Shown here in pieces: positions 29,434-40,439 of a DNA stretch of 42,793 bases (position 1 is the stretch's first letter; each line of letters opens with the position of its first letter). This stretch comes from Sphaerosporella brunnea (lineage: Eukaryota > Ascomycota > Pezizomycetes > Pezizales > Pyronemataceae): positions 1 to 42,793 of the forward strand of contig VXIS01000380.1 of the NCBI GenBank assembly GCA_008704415.1, in the 5' to 3' direction. The notes under the pieces are model-generated. The model ran no database searches. It saw nothing but the letters and a program-made list of their open reading frames with translations, and had not been told where the DNA came from. Both the position numbers and the translations under genes were made by a program.

Positions 29434-31697
29434 GTGAAGATGTCGTCTCCGCTTGGTTCAAAAAGCTTGCGATCGCCCACGACGGCGGCGCCGACAGTTC
29501 CGCTGAAGGCTACGGATACACATTCTTTTGTGACGAGCTGCACCGGCTGTTTACGATGCTCAAACACGACTTGATGCGCGCGTTTGCGCTGCCGGAACCG
29601 AAGAGGCTTTGGAAGGCTGTTGTTGACAATGCAACCAGGGGTTATGAAGTCGAGATTGCGCGACTGCGCGGAGCAGAGGCAGCGCACGATCGGAGTCAGA
29701 CAGAGATGAAGGTGGAGAATGCAGCCCTGCATACGGAGATCGTGCGCCTGCAGACAGAGAATGCGGCCCTGCATGCGGACATCGTGCGCCTGCAGGCAGA
29801 GACGGTGACCCTGAAGGCGGATATTGATCGCGTGAAAACAGATTTCGCAGACAAAAAGGCCCGCAGGAAAGAGAAAGAACAGAAATTGGAACAAGAGAAG
29901 GAAAGGCTTTTAAAGGAGAAGGAACAAGAGAAGGAAAAGCTTGTAAAGGAGAAGGATGCCTTGATGAGCAGCAACAGGCATGTCCTCACACGGATGGAGA
30001 ACATGGAGCGTGAACTCAACGCCCACCAGGTTACCCGGTCTGCGACCCACGCTGGGCGTTGGATGGCACTCAAGCAGAACAAAGGGTTCTACATCGACGA
30101 TCTGCCAGTAAAAGATCTGGATGAGCTCTCCCGGGCTGAGACTGTGCTCGTAAATATGTTGTTGAACATCGACTTCCCGACGGAAATCAGCATGTACAAC
30201 CCCATCGTTCTGGTGTTGCGAAGACTATTCGGAGACTCCTCTGCTGCCGAAAAGGTTCCTGAGAAAGACACCCCTCATTTTATGGCGGAGGCAGCCTGGC
30301 AAGCTCTACACGGCGCGACCGCCACTGGTGACAAACTGGCGTCCGTCTTGCAGACCCACGACCACCGCTATCTCGACAACTATGCTCCCGACCTGGCCAT
30401 TTGTCACAAGACCTCCATCATTGAGGAGCCCGGCTCCATTGTCTGCGTGGCCGAAGTGAAACCAACCACCACCGACAGATTCAACAGCCACATGTTGGGG
30501 CAGACCTGGGATTATCTACACTCGACAGTCAAGGCCCAACCACACCGCCGCAATGTGGTGGCGGTACTGTCGTCGCTGAAAAGGAATGTTGTCCTGATGC
30601 ACGATTCGCAAACGCAAGTCACCACTCAATACCGCGAGTGCACGTTGGCGGATGTTATCCGTTACATTCGCGGCGTGGTTCTCGTACAGCCAGGGTATGG
30701 GGCCCATCCCTTCCCGTGGGGTGCAGATATCGGCGCGCCGATGCGACCCCTGGGAAAGCCACGCCACACCGCGGTCGCCGAATTTAAAATCCCCGATGCC
30801 ATGCTAGATGATCTGGCGGCAGACGGCAATGCGCCCGTGAGCGACTTCTGCAAGGGGGAAAAATTGGAGGGCAGAAGACGCACCCAGGAACGGTTTGTCA
30901 ACCGCTCCAACCGTGCCTCTTGCATGCCGGAGATGATGGCGGTCAAGCGCCTGGTGCAGAATACCTACCCCTTGGTGCCTGCGCCACGAGACCGCAGCTT
31001 CAACTCTGTGACCGACAGTACGACCGGCGTTTCTGACGAGATCAATATTCTCCTGAAAATCGACAAGCTTGGAGCACCGACGACGCAGCCTATCATCCTC
31101 TACCATACCGCCGACTTTAAGGAACTCGGTACGATCCCTGTTGGAAAACCCGTCAGCCATGACCTCAAGTCCTCGGTCGTCCAGCAGGTCCTGCACGACG
31201 TCCTTGACGCTTTGGTCTGGCTGCACAGCCACAACATCGTGCACCGGGACTTTCGCTGAGACAACATTGTCTGCGTCCAAAACGTAGCCGGCGATGGCGG
31301 TGCCCGCTCAATCAAGGGCATCTTGATCGACCTAGGTGAGGCTGTAAATATCTCTGATAGGCGTAGGGCCCACTACTTCCGTGGCGGGTACACTTGCTAC
31401 CCTCTCCGGCTGATGCAGGGCAAGGTTCAGACCGAGAGTGCGTATCACCCGGTGCTGGCAGATGATTATGCCACGTGGCTGCTGCTGGTGAATAGCTTGA
31501 TGTATCTGAAGCCGTGGCTGACAGCTCCCAGAGCATCAGGCAAGGTGCTATGCAAAAATTCCACGGAACAGACAAAGATGATCAGGTTCTGGGAGGAGTT
31601 GATGGTCATGGACGGGTGGGATCGATTCTACCAGGCGGCGGATCAGGAGAGAGTCAACGAGCTGAGGAGGTTGTCAGGGTTTGTGCATTGGGTTTGA
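29424..31697 (+). pseudogene. large kinase-like protein with coiled coil and PD-(D/E)XK-like core, one stop
   Basis: A 758-codon frame with one internal TGA at 31257-31259. Residues ~75-210 are a heptad-rich coiled coil with direct repeats (ENAALHTEIVRLQT / ENAALHADIVRLQA) and a Lys/Glu run. PDLAI (about 321) followed by CVAEVKP (Glu 344, Lys 346) and GQTWDYL fits a PD-(D/E)XK nuclease core. The C-terminal part is kinase-like: HNIVHRDFR (607-611), stop, DNIV, then LIDLGEA (~636) in place of DFG. The stop sits where related loops have one residue between R and D-N. Similar nuclease-plus-kinase proteins are known among Crinkler-type and fungal kinase families. Without the stop the gene looks complete; a single TGG-to-TGA change would explain it. 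Confidence 0.65.
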
Positions 31698-34600
31698 TGA
31701 GTACCTCGTTTATGTGGTTTGAATGGTGACATCACCTCCTGATGTGGTTCCCATCCCAATTACGCGGGTATATTAATACGCAATTTCCGCACCTTCCGAT
31801 TAACGAACGTATTACCTCAAGCGCCTGCCAAGATCAGACTCGCTTTCACTGCGCACCGGGTCACAAAGTCGGAGATTTACGCATCCGCAGTGGCGTTGAC
31901 AGAGCACCCGTGATGCTTGGAGCACCGAATGATGGATGCTGTGCTAGTGTCATTGTTCTTGTGCTCCGAAGTTGGCACTGGCGAACAAACAATCAGGTCT
32001 ATTCAAACGCTCCACCGATGGCTACGCAACGGCGATAACGGTATCATCCCACTCGGTCCCCCCACTGCTCCGCCTGCGGACTGAAATAAAAACGACGATG
32101 AGCGTCAGGCAACGTGTGTTCACCCTTCCAGACTAGAATTCAACGCCTGGGGCCGCCACCAAATACCTCAAGTTTGAACGCAATCACAGCCGGACCGCAC
32201 TGCCTGGGACGGGCGATACCTGCAATCGCGGCTGTTGTATATCGCTGATCGCCGTGTACCTCGCGGTTTTAGTATTCCTGCACTGCGAACACAACCGTAG
32301 ATATGACAGTTCTAGGTACTGTTTTCATGGACCTGGCTTATCAAACTACCACAAGTTCACGGTACGCCCAATTTTTGAGGTGTAAAATGCTTTCATTATC
32401 CTCAAACAATACGTTCGCAAAAAAACTAAAAACACTTTCGTATCTGTGGCTTCTTTCCTGCAGGGTCGGTGAAGGTGCCAAATGGCACCATATGGAGGGG
32501 CATATGTCGACGAAGCGATGACAGTGACCGATAATGCACACGAGCACAGTGTCTACCCCAGGTGTGTAGGGGATCTGAAAAACACCTTGCGAGGTAAATT
32601 TAGCTTGTCACTCTCTGTGACCCCGGTTGGTGATATATACCACCTCCACTAACACCCAGACTGTGATTCAGTCAACTAAACCCCCGCCGGGCGGTCGCTC
32701 TTGGGAAGCGTTGCTTCGGAAGTCAACTGCGGGCAGTCAGAGACGTTGGCGCAGTTCGTCGATCGACATTATAAGATGCCAAGATGTGCAGAACATCCTC
32801 TTTGCAGAATTCGTTGCGTGACGAGACGGACGCTCAACATTGACAGCATGTTGATGATCGCAACCTGGGCAGGTTTGGCACCGCAAACGCGCGATATGGC
32901 GCGTCCAGCCTGATGCTGATATATGCATTTCTCGCGCTCACAGTTGGCTATTGATGATGGACGGTGGGTAGCAGTTCAGGAGGGAGACGCGTGAGGGTGT
33001 GCTGCCTTTTCAGGCTGAGTATTATTTCACCGCGTACAAGATATTCGAATACATACTTCCCAACGGCTGTTTCCTTGACATGCGTTGGTCCGATAATCCC
33101 ACCCCATGGCATCGTGTTCAACTGTTGTCCTGAGCAACGGGGCTCGTGCTCAGTTAAACATACTCGAGTTCCGTCGATGCTGGTGGTAATAGAGGCTCTG
33201 CCTTCCCCGCCTTTTTGCTGTCCTCAGCAGATCCATACGGACGTATTTTGGTTTCACCTGATCCAGCGCGCGGAATCATAGCCATGGAACGGTTGGTGGG
33301 ATCAGCCCGGAACGGGCTTTGTTGTCTGCAGTCTGGAAGTGATAAAAGCAATAGGAACCTGCATCTGCGTTGTGGTCATGGACGCTGCGGAGCATAATTG
33401 CAGCCAGTCGCGGTTTTTCCTCAGCGCGGGTAATAGACCCAAGCGGAGCAGTATTTGGTAACAGCGGTGAATGGAAGGAAACAATCGCCATAGATTGTCC
33501 GTCATAAGCTTTATCATGCATTTTCCACGGCCTCGGCAGTGATGTTACTCACTCGTCAAGAAAATGGAACCGTCCAGGGGTTGTTAAGAGTATTCTTCAG
33601 ATGATTGCATCGGCGGGTAAGCTCTACTTTCATCCGCGGACGAGTATGACAGGCCGTGGAGTGATAGCATGATGCCTCATGCAACTGACGGAGTCCTCCA
33701 CGGATAGATAAGGTAAGGGTTCATGTCGCAGGGGGGAATTGTGGTTATGGGTGAATAGTCCCCGTCGATATCACCCACCGACACCGGCAGGAGATGTGTC
33801 GAGTGATGGATTGCCACGCAAAATAAATGCGATCAATCAGCCGCGCCTCGCAAATTTCAGGCCCCATTCAGTCCCAGGGTGTTGCATCCTCGGGAAATGT
33901 TCACACTGCGCCATGCGCGCTACGCCGGGGTATCTAGGAGCCTACTGTGCAATGCTCCGAGATGGGTAGGTCGGTGTGAGGCGAGTCGTCCATCGTTGCT
34001 AGTGCTTTCCTCCGGTGGGAGGCTTGTAGACCGCGGTGATGTATTTGAGAGAACTTGAAACCGAACAAATAACTGTGAAAAACTAAGAATCAAAACCGTG
34101 AAATCCAACGTATCCGAAGGTTTGCCCTTAGGCCGGATTGAGGAGTGAGAGTTGGTGACCCGATCCCTCCAACCCCGAGCCCCCCGGGACGAACTTAAAC
34201 TGCTCCCAGCCTCGCCGTGGGAAGAGCTACAGGGAAATGGGGCAACGGAAGAAAAGGGGTGTCGGTGGGTGGGCAGAAAACTGTGTGAAGACGTGCGGTC
34301 TGAGCTCAGGAGATGATTCCAGAAGGGGTCCTCGGGCCCGATTTAAAGGGCCTTAAGGTCCGTCCAGGTCTTCCCGCTCTTCCCCCGCCAATCCGCCACA
34401 ATCTGTTTCCCGGCCTCTGGACCCTTCCTTCCTACAAGCGCAGACCCTTCCAAAAAACCCTTCCATCCCGCCCAGATCCTTCCATTCCGTCAACCGCCCA
34501 AATCCTCCTGCTCCGTCCACCGTGGGGGGCCGGCCACTCCGTCCGCACTAGCCCACAATCAAGCTGCACCATGCATCGTAAATTTTCATGACTGTCGTGA

Positions 34601-35365
34601 TGATGCCCAGGGCGGTGGATTGCCAGTGCGCCTGTGTACGTACAGTGTATCATGGGAAATTCAAGTGGAGCGCACCTGTTCTTCCGCTCCAACCGGACAG
34701 GACAGTGAATCGTGCTCAAAAAAGAAGAATGCAGGACAACTCCAAGCTAGTTCACGCGGCACCTTAACCGCCATTCAACCACTCGTTGAGAACGGATTTC
34801 ACGATTCTTGCCGTGAATCCATGGGACACGGTGAACAGGCGGTTCTGCATGCGGTTCAGCTCCGAGCCAGTTCAGAATGCTCAATGAGCATGGCAGAGTA
34901 TGCGCCTTTGAGGTGAAGAAGCAATTTATATGTTTGGCCCCAATCGCGTCCCTGGAGGGTCTTCAAATTGGGAATTCGGGTTTGTATCGATACACACTCG
35001 ATCAATCCCCTACCTTGAGTACACCCGCAGCCCATCGCAGCGCTCTGCACCTGCTACTTCTGATGCGCCACGTACAAGTCCCGATGGAAGTGTATTCACA
35101 CTCCCTCTTACCACTAGAAGACCTCCTCCGAGTGAAGGTGGGTCCTGTCGTGCATGGCTGGCATGGCCACAATCATGTAGTCAGGGCTGTCAATAGTCCA
35201 GCCGCCCGCCAGGTCAAACCGGGCCCAACGGAGTCGGTCAGATCGGGCGGATGATGCGCAAAGCCTGATAGGATCGGGCCGGTGTAAGAAAAGTCTGGAT
35301 ATCTGATATGTGCTGGCCGGTGCCGGGTATCTGCTGGCCTGGGGTTTGGTTCTGATTGCCGGTGC
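31698..35365. other. 3.7 kb with no recognised gene
   Basis: Frames are short (under about 130 codons) and none shows a recognised motif. 34330-34530 is C/T-rich with repeated CCCTTCC-like words. I found no repeat partner elsewhere in the window. Ancient, unrecognisable repeats or a gene with many introns cannot be excluded. Confidence 0.45.
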
Positions 35366-35367
35366 GA

Positions 35368-35455
35368 TTTGAGCTCACTGGAAGCTTGAGTTATGGGCAT
35401 TAGACAACTGGAGCTTGGTCGATCGCTTGCGGACGGAAAGAGAGCAATCTGAGCT
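35368..35455 (+). repeat. isolated unit of the hairpin tandem repeat
   Basis: Reads GAGCTCACTGGAAGCTTGAG, TTATGGGCATTAGACAACTG and GAGCTTGGTCGATCGCTTGC, the same wording as 3070-3130. It shows that the family exists outside the large field at 1110-10140. Confidence 0.65.
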
Positions 35456-35725
35456 ACTTTAGTGGGTTATAGTCGAGGAGGCAAGACCGTCTCACTTCAC
35501 CACCAGCACGCACGCGGATAAATACAATTCTATTCCATTTCCCAACTATCTACATCCACGCGGTATGGGGCATGACAGCCGTTTTTTTATTCACCATACA
35601 CCGCCAATTACCCAGCCAAATACTACCTTACTTAATAATAATAACAATGAAAAAAAAAGTGCACATCTATGTATGCCCGTTACGGGGGTTACCAGCTCCA
35701 CTGCGGCCTCGCTGCCAATGTCTCA
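35440..35725 (+). repeat. interspersed repeat, partner of 703-905
   Basis: Inverted relative to 703-905, with about 90 extra bases at 35503-35590. It follows directly after a tandem-repeat unit, as its partner does (CCAAGCTCCAG at 868-878). The two repeats may therefore belong to one larger element. Confidence 0.6.
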
Positions 35726-35867
35726 GGCCGTAATTGCAGTGAATGGTAACCGGGGCATTACAAACCAGCGTCTCTGCCTGACTAATCAGTGCAGATCCCG
35801 CTGTCGGACAACCCTGCTCACCCCGGCACACACGTCACGGGGCCCCTCGATACTGTTTCCGCAGGGA

Positions 35868-35965
35868 ATTCCTGCCGGGCTCGAACGCAGCGTCTGCCGC
35901 ATTGTGCTTAAGGTCCGGACTGCGGCGACAGGTCAGCTAACCATTGCGCCACAAGGGCGCGTGCG
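35868..35965 (-). repeat. tRNA-like SINE copy 1
   Basis: On the minus strand TGGCGCAATGG matches the pol III A box, and GTTCGAGCC, 54 nt further on, matches the B box. The stems do not fold into a normal tRNA, so a tRNA-derived SINE is likelier than a gene. The core from the A box through CAGTCCGG...GCGGCAGACGC recurs at 37545-37625. Confidence 0.5.
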
Positions 35966-36370
35966 GTGGTTGACAGCCTTTGGCTGCCTTGTACCCTCTA
36001 ACGTGTGCACCACAACACCCGCCACGCTGACTACGCAATCGACTCACTACACCTACACCACCGCTGATCATCATATATGATATATCGCTGCGCGGTGTTG
36101 GGTACGCAGCTAAATCCAACACTCCCTGCCACCTGTGCGCAAGCGAACGCTGACTATATACATTGTTGAGTTGCACGCGGATGTAGTATGTATAGCTGTG
36201 TAGTCAGCACAGCCAGCAATGCATTCTAGTCTGCCCAACTGCCTGGAGCGGTAGGTCTGGCCGGCATAGTCAGCAAACCAGCGTAACCAGCCGGTACCCT
36301 GACTCATCCTGCTTGGTTGCTACGACAACGCTGCACGGCCCGGCACTACCGTAGCAATGTTAGTGCAGTG
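35966..36370. other. no recognised feature
   Basis: Short frames only. It separates the SINE copy from the retroposon. Confidence 0.4.
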
Positions 36371-37500
36371 TTGGTAAGCAGTTTTTTTTTGTTTTAATCT
36401 TGATGGATTCTGGCGCTTGCGGCCAAGACATATATGTAGGAGAAAACCAGACTAGCCTTAGGCCTCACGGGCCAACAGACGGGTGTGCCTGCCCTCGCGG
36501 CTCTCTCAAGGAAAGAAAATCAAAGAAATCGCAAAAAGTAAACCGAAAGGACTGTGTTTGACCCCCTCTTCAACCCCGCACGTCTGGAGCCCGCTGCTCC
36601 CTCTCGTTCCCCTTCCCCTTCTACTTCCCCTCCCCCTTCTCCTCCTTCTTCTTCCCCCCCCCCCCCTTAGGTTTGCGAGGCCAGTGCGGCTTGGTGTCAG
36701 CGACTCCGCCTATGAAGACGTTGATGTTTACACCACCGCCCCGATCCACTTGGACCCAGGAAGGCGCGCTACCCCCGTTTATCTGCTTCGTTAAGCGGCC
36801 CGAGAGCCGCCTCCATTTCTTTGTCTCAACCTTCTTCCGGCCCCCTTCGGCCTCCGTCCCTCCACTAGGAGGGGCAGCAGCCTCTGGGTTGCCGGGTGTC
36901 GGTTGCGTGTTCGGGTCTGGTCGCATCAAGACCAAGGCAGTGCTTGGTCCCGCATGTTTCAAATGCATGAGAGAGGGGGGGGGTGAGATCGTTCTCGTTT
37001 GTTTTGCAGGCTGCATTGTCGGGCTGGGCGGCCCGCAGAGCCTCCGTTTAGACCTCGCCGTGACTTCCGGCAGCGTGGCAGTCGTCTCCGCTGACGCAAG
37101 CGGGGGCGGAGGTGAAGCCGACGTCTGGAAAGCCGCGTGCGATACCGTCGTGTACCCGGGCCGTTCCGCTGAGGCTTCACTGAGCTGGGCTTGAAGTGCT
37201 CTGTTTTGGACCGAGAGCTCTTCGATTGATTCCTTCAGCCCGAGTACAACTTGGACCAAATTGGCCAAACTGGTGTCGTCTCCTTCCTTGAGGGCGGTGA
37301 GATGCCGCCCTAGAAGTCCGCGTCCAAACAGCGCGGTACGGACGGTTGCCGCCTGGCGTCGGTTTCTTGGGGCCATTTCGAAGCAAAAGTTGGTTGGTTC
37401 CGTCATGGTAGGTATAGACCAATCAGAGAGCACCACGTTGCGGCGTGGCGCTGGTAAGCACGAAGCGAGTGGTGTGTAGGAAGGATGGTTGGTAAGCAGT
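36371..37500 (-). mobile_element. retroposon copy B (TPRT type, 12-bp target duplication)
   Basis: The element at 36383-37488 is flanked by TTGGTAAGCAGT at 36371-36382 and 37489-37500, and ends in an A run on the minus strand. Both ends match copy A. It is 1.1 kb and holds one long reading frame and no reverse transcriptase, so it must depend on a LINE for movement. Confidence 0.78.
36621..37412 (-). CDS. retroposon B protein (unknown function)
   Basis: I choose ATG 37406-37404 (MTEPTNFCFEMAPRNRR...), which lies inside the element; the same frame is open further upstream but would cross the element border. It encodes about 260 residues: a basic N-terminus, a leucine-rich, coiled-coil-like stretch (LANLVQVVLGLKESIEELSV), a proline-rich linker starting TVSHAAFQTSASPPPP, and a basic Gly/Lys-rich tail. 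The linker and tail are the module shared with copy A. It could be an ORF1-like RNA-binding protein, but I recognise no domain. Confidence 0.45.
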   Translation of the reverse strand, partial: PTMTEPTNFCFEMAPRNRRQAATVRTALFGRGLLGRHLTALKEGDDTSLANLVQVVLGLKESIEELSVQNRALQAQLSEASAERPGYTTVSHAAFQTSASPPPPLASAETTATLPEVTARSKRRLCGPPSPTMQPAKQTRTISPPPSLMHLKHAGPSTALVLMRPDPNTQPTPGNPEAAAPPSGGTEAEGGRKKVETKKWRRLSGRLTKQINGGSAPSWVQVDRGGGVNINVFIGGVADTKPHWPRKPKGGGGKKKEEKGEGK

Positions 37501-37539
37501 TGATACCGCCTCTCATCCGCCCCAGCTTGGCTATCATAA

Positions 37540-37628
37540 TTGCGACGGCGTCTGCCGCGTTGTGCTTCAGGCCCGGACTGAGGAAATAGGTCCGCTAACC
37601 ATTGTGCCACGAAGTGGCGTGCAGTGAG
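37540..37628 (-). repeat. tRNA-like SINE copy 2 (B box lost)
   Basis: Minus-strand TGGCACAATGGTTAGCGGAC and the following ~60 bp match 35868-35965, but the B-box region reads GTCGCAATT. It has probably lost pol III promoter function. Confidence 0.5.
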
Positions 37629-37669
37629 CGATCCGTTTCGCCGTCTGTGAACGCCCGGGACCGCTTATA

Positions 37670-37812
37670 GGGGCGCTCAAATGGGCGTTTTTGACTTGGA
37701 TATCCGAATTTTCAACCGCCTGTTTATCGATGTCTGTAAGCCATTTCACGCCGAAACTGGCCTTAACTCCATAATCGTAGAAAAAAATATAAACGCCTGT
37801 TTGAGCGGGCCT
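37670..37812. mobile_element. MITE copy 3 (143 bp)
   Basis: Homologous to 27614-27755 and 3729-3869. Flanked by TATA on both sides (37666-37669 and 37813-37816), so the duplication may be TA or TATA. Ends are GGGGCGCTCAAA and the inverse AGGCCCGCTCAAA. Confidence 0.8.
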
Positions 37813-37816
37813 TATA

Positions 37817-39430
37817 CCGATGCTGGCTGACTATAATACGACGCCAAAATGCTTATATATTTCGCTCTATATACGGATAGATGTGAGGCTGTGGAGGATT
37901 GTTCCGCCGGGCGCCGGGTGTTTGCAGGACCTGATGGGCACCTTCAGTCACCTGGGTCCGATGCAAAATTGCCTGGTCCAAACGTGCCGTAAGTTTCAAA
38001 ACCCGTTTGAATCAGGGCGTGACAGAAGTACTGATTATCACATAGATCAAGCCGCCGGAGATGTTGCTACCCATCGTCACAAGCCTGCCAGTAGCATGAA
38101 GCCCCAAAACAGCTGGTTAAGACCGCATTGAGATGGGGAAAGCGCGAGCAGAACTCAAAGACCAGCGTAATCGTCACGGACGTCGTCATGTACTGATTAG
38201 AACCTTGCCCCTGGACCCAAGCTAAGGGACGCATGGCCACAGCCACTGAAGGCCTCCCTCGGCGGGAATGTTTCCGCATCTCAGTTGTCCCGCGGATACA
38301 AATTCACGGAATGCGCTGGTATGCATGAAGGCCTCACAGGATCTTCAAAGGTGCAGCTATCCATAAAATCGCAAATTCTGATATGCTCTTGCCAGGATGT
38401 TTGCGTGCAATCATGTTTATTGTCCACACTCGACCGCGAACGCTTTTGACAGTCAACTTGCTGATATCCACCCTGCTCGGAGTCTCTCTTGTCAGGTCTT
38501 TGCTTGAGATAGGGTGGTGCTGGTACTACCTAGATGCCAGCGCTTTTCTCTCTTAACCGCTGTTCAAAAGCCAATTTTATTCCGCGGGGCATGAGGTGGA
38601 TGCCGTTCCGCTCATCTGTATCCACTGTACCGCTTTCAACACGCAGAATCTCTATTTCTGTGTCAGCAACGTGTTAAATCCGTTCTGTGTTAATCAACTT
38701 GATAGGGGCACGGTTAAATAGCCTAAAGTCGTTTGGGAGCGCGCGAAGAATACATTAACTTAATCGCTGCCACTTGTTATATGGGTGTTGATGGTGCGGG
38801 CAGTTTGTATATACAATCCTGATGTAATACATTACTCCGCTGGAAGTATCCAGTCGACGGGATGGCCTGCAGGCGGTCCATACCCCTTCAAAGAACTGCT
38901 GGTCCCGGGCAATCTCTCGGACTGGACTGCATGATATGATTCATGCCTGTTCCGCGCTCAGGACTGGTCGGACTGGACTGTGAAAAACACCGATGGCAGT
39001 ACACAGCTGCGCGCCTATTCGGCTGTGGGACATGGCGTGGATTCTGCAGCAGAGACAGGCTGCGGTGGCGCCCGAGTGAGAGGAACGAATGAAATCCGCC
39101 ACCCGTAAGTAAGGAATATAGCCTCAGAGGACAATCGTGATCACTCCCGGGATCACCCCTAACCGCAACTCAACTACCCCTGCGACAAACGCCCCATCGG
39201 TCAAACAACCCTTACCTTAACAATCCCCTTACCTTTTCGTCGGCAGCGCGAGGCAGCATGATATCACTCACTGAGTGGTCTATCATATATTCATGCACCG
39301 TCCCGCCATGAAAGAAAGTAGACCTTACCCGCTTATGTGATCATCTGAACGACCCAGGTCGTCACTACCCCTGTGTTTGGCTCCGCCATACTGTTCGAGC
39401 GACAATTTCTCAGCCCGTAACTAGGCTTAC
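37817..39430. other. 1.6 kb with no recognised gene
   Basis: No long frame, repeat partner or motif seen. Many short frames interrupted by stops. Confidence 0.45.
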
Positions 39431-39518
39431 GTTTCATCCTCGTGGCGCGGTGTGATATACAGCACTATAGAATTGTCCAGCATAGGGCATCGCCTGCTTT
39501 GCGCAATTTACGCGTGAG

Positions 39519-39856
39519 ATGGAGACCACAGCAATGAAGATCAGCCTCCCAACACCGCAGAAAACACAACTGACTGAGTCATTTAAAGGTTCAAAGACTA
39601 TCGTCATAGAAGAAAAGAAGCGGCTCCTGCCCTCTGCAACTCTTCCAACAAAGTCAGTAACATGTATATTGACAACACTCACAATCCTACGGGAATGTGG
39701 AAAATACTGGAGGAATCCTTGACTACCACCAGCACTCCAGGTAGACGGCAGCGGATTCACCAAAGATCCATGTCTCTGAAACCGGCTCCTGGAGACCCAA
39801 TTGACAAGCTCATTTCAGAGCTTCTTGTAGGGTGCGGGGAATGGGTTGAGTGCTAG
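39519..39856 (+). pseudogene. copia gag relic
   Basis: Frames at 39662-39856 read GMWKILEESL, then RRQRIHQRSMSLKPAPGDPI and DKLISELL. These align with MWDKLASKL, RQQLHQKFLAMRPKAGAPIA and DFFTELEE of the intact copia gag (about 4564-4700). Both flanks are out of frame, and no LTR was found beside it. A short decayed fragment. Confidence 0.5.
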
Positions 39857-40439
39857 TTGGTGTAGGGCTAGATCATGTGTCAAGTGACACCCAGTGTTGC
39901 AAGTTAGATAGACACCTCAGGTCGAGCCCCAAATGGACTTAGACCTCCACATACCATTATACCCACCTCCGAACTGGTAGTAGCACCCAAACCTAACAAC
40001 CGCGCGAAGGGGAGTGTGGGTCTTCCTTTCCGCATTCTTTTTACCAAGCAACGGAATGTCGCGAAGCAAGCATTTAGACAAGAAGAAAGCCACGAACTTC
40101 CGCAACAACACAACCACAAGTAAACGATATGATCAGGTGACGATACAATCTCACAACAGGTCGAAAACCAAACGGTCCCGCGGCGATACGATCTCACGAC
40201 AACACGATAGGACGACAAAAAGAACAACGAAACCATCAACACCCCTGACTATTACAAAGAGTTCAATGCAAGTCCAATCGGAGATTGACCTGACCGTTTG
40301 GCTCCATCTGGAGAACTTTGCAGAGCCGTTCGGGATCACTGGACTACAGTGCAAGATGGAGAGCAACGGGTACATGTGGTTGCCCTTGATGAGATGCGTA
40401 AGCGGTACCAAAACTGGAGAGCCCAACAGGAGCAGCTGT
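39857..40439. other. no recognised feature
   Basis: Asn/Lys/Thr/Arg-rich short frames. Possibly decayed upstream sequence of the gypsy relic that follows, but no LTR is seen. Confidence 0.4.

Noticed and set aside
34313..34591. 92-residue proline-rich frame
   Set aside because: Low-complexity C/T-rich sequence with no start context or motif.
35503..35590. Small insertion with a 7-bp duplication TTCACCA
   Set aside because: The repeated word is short and occurs in a C/A-rich stretch; chance similarity cannot be excluded.
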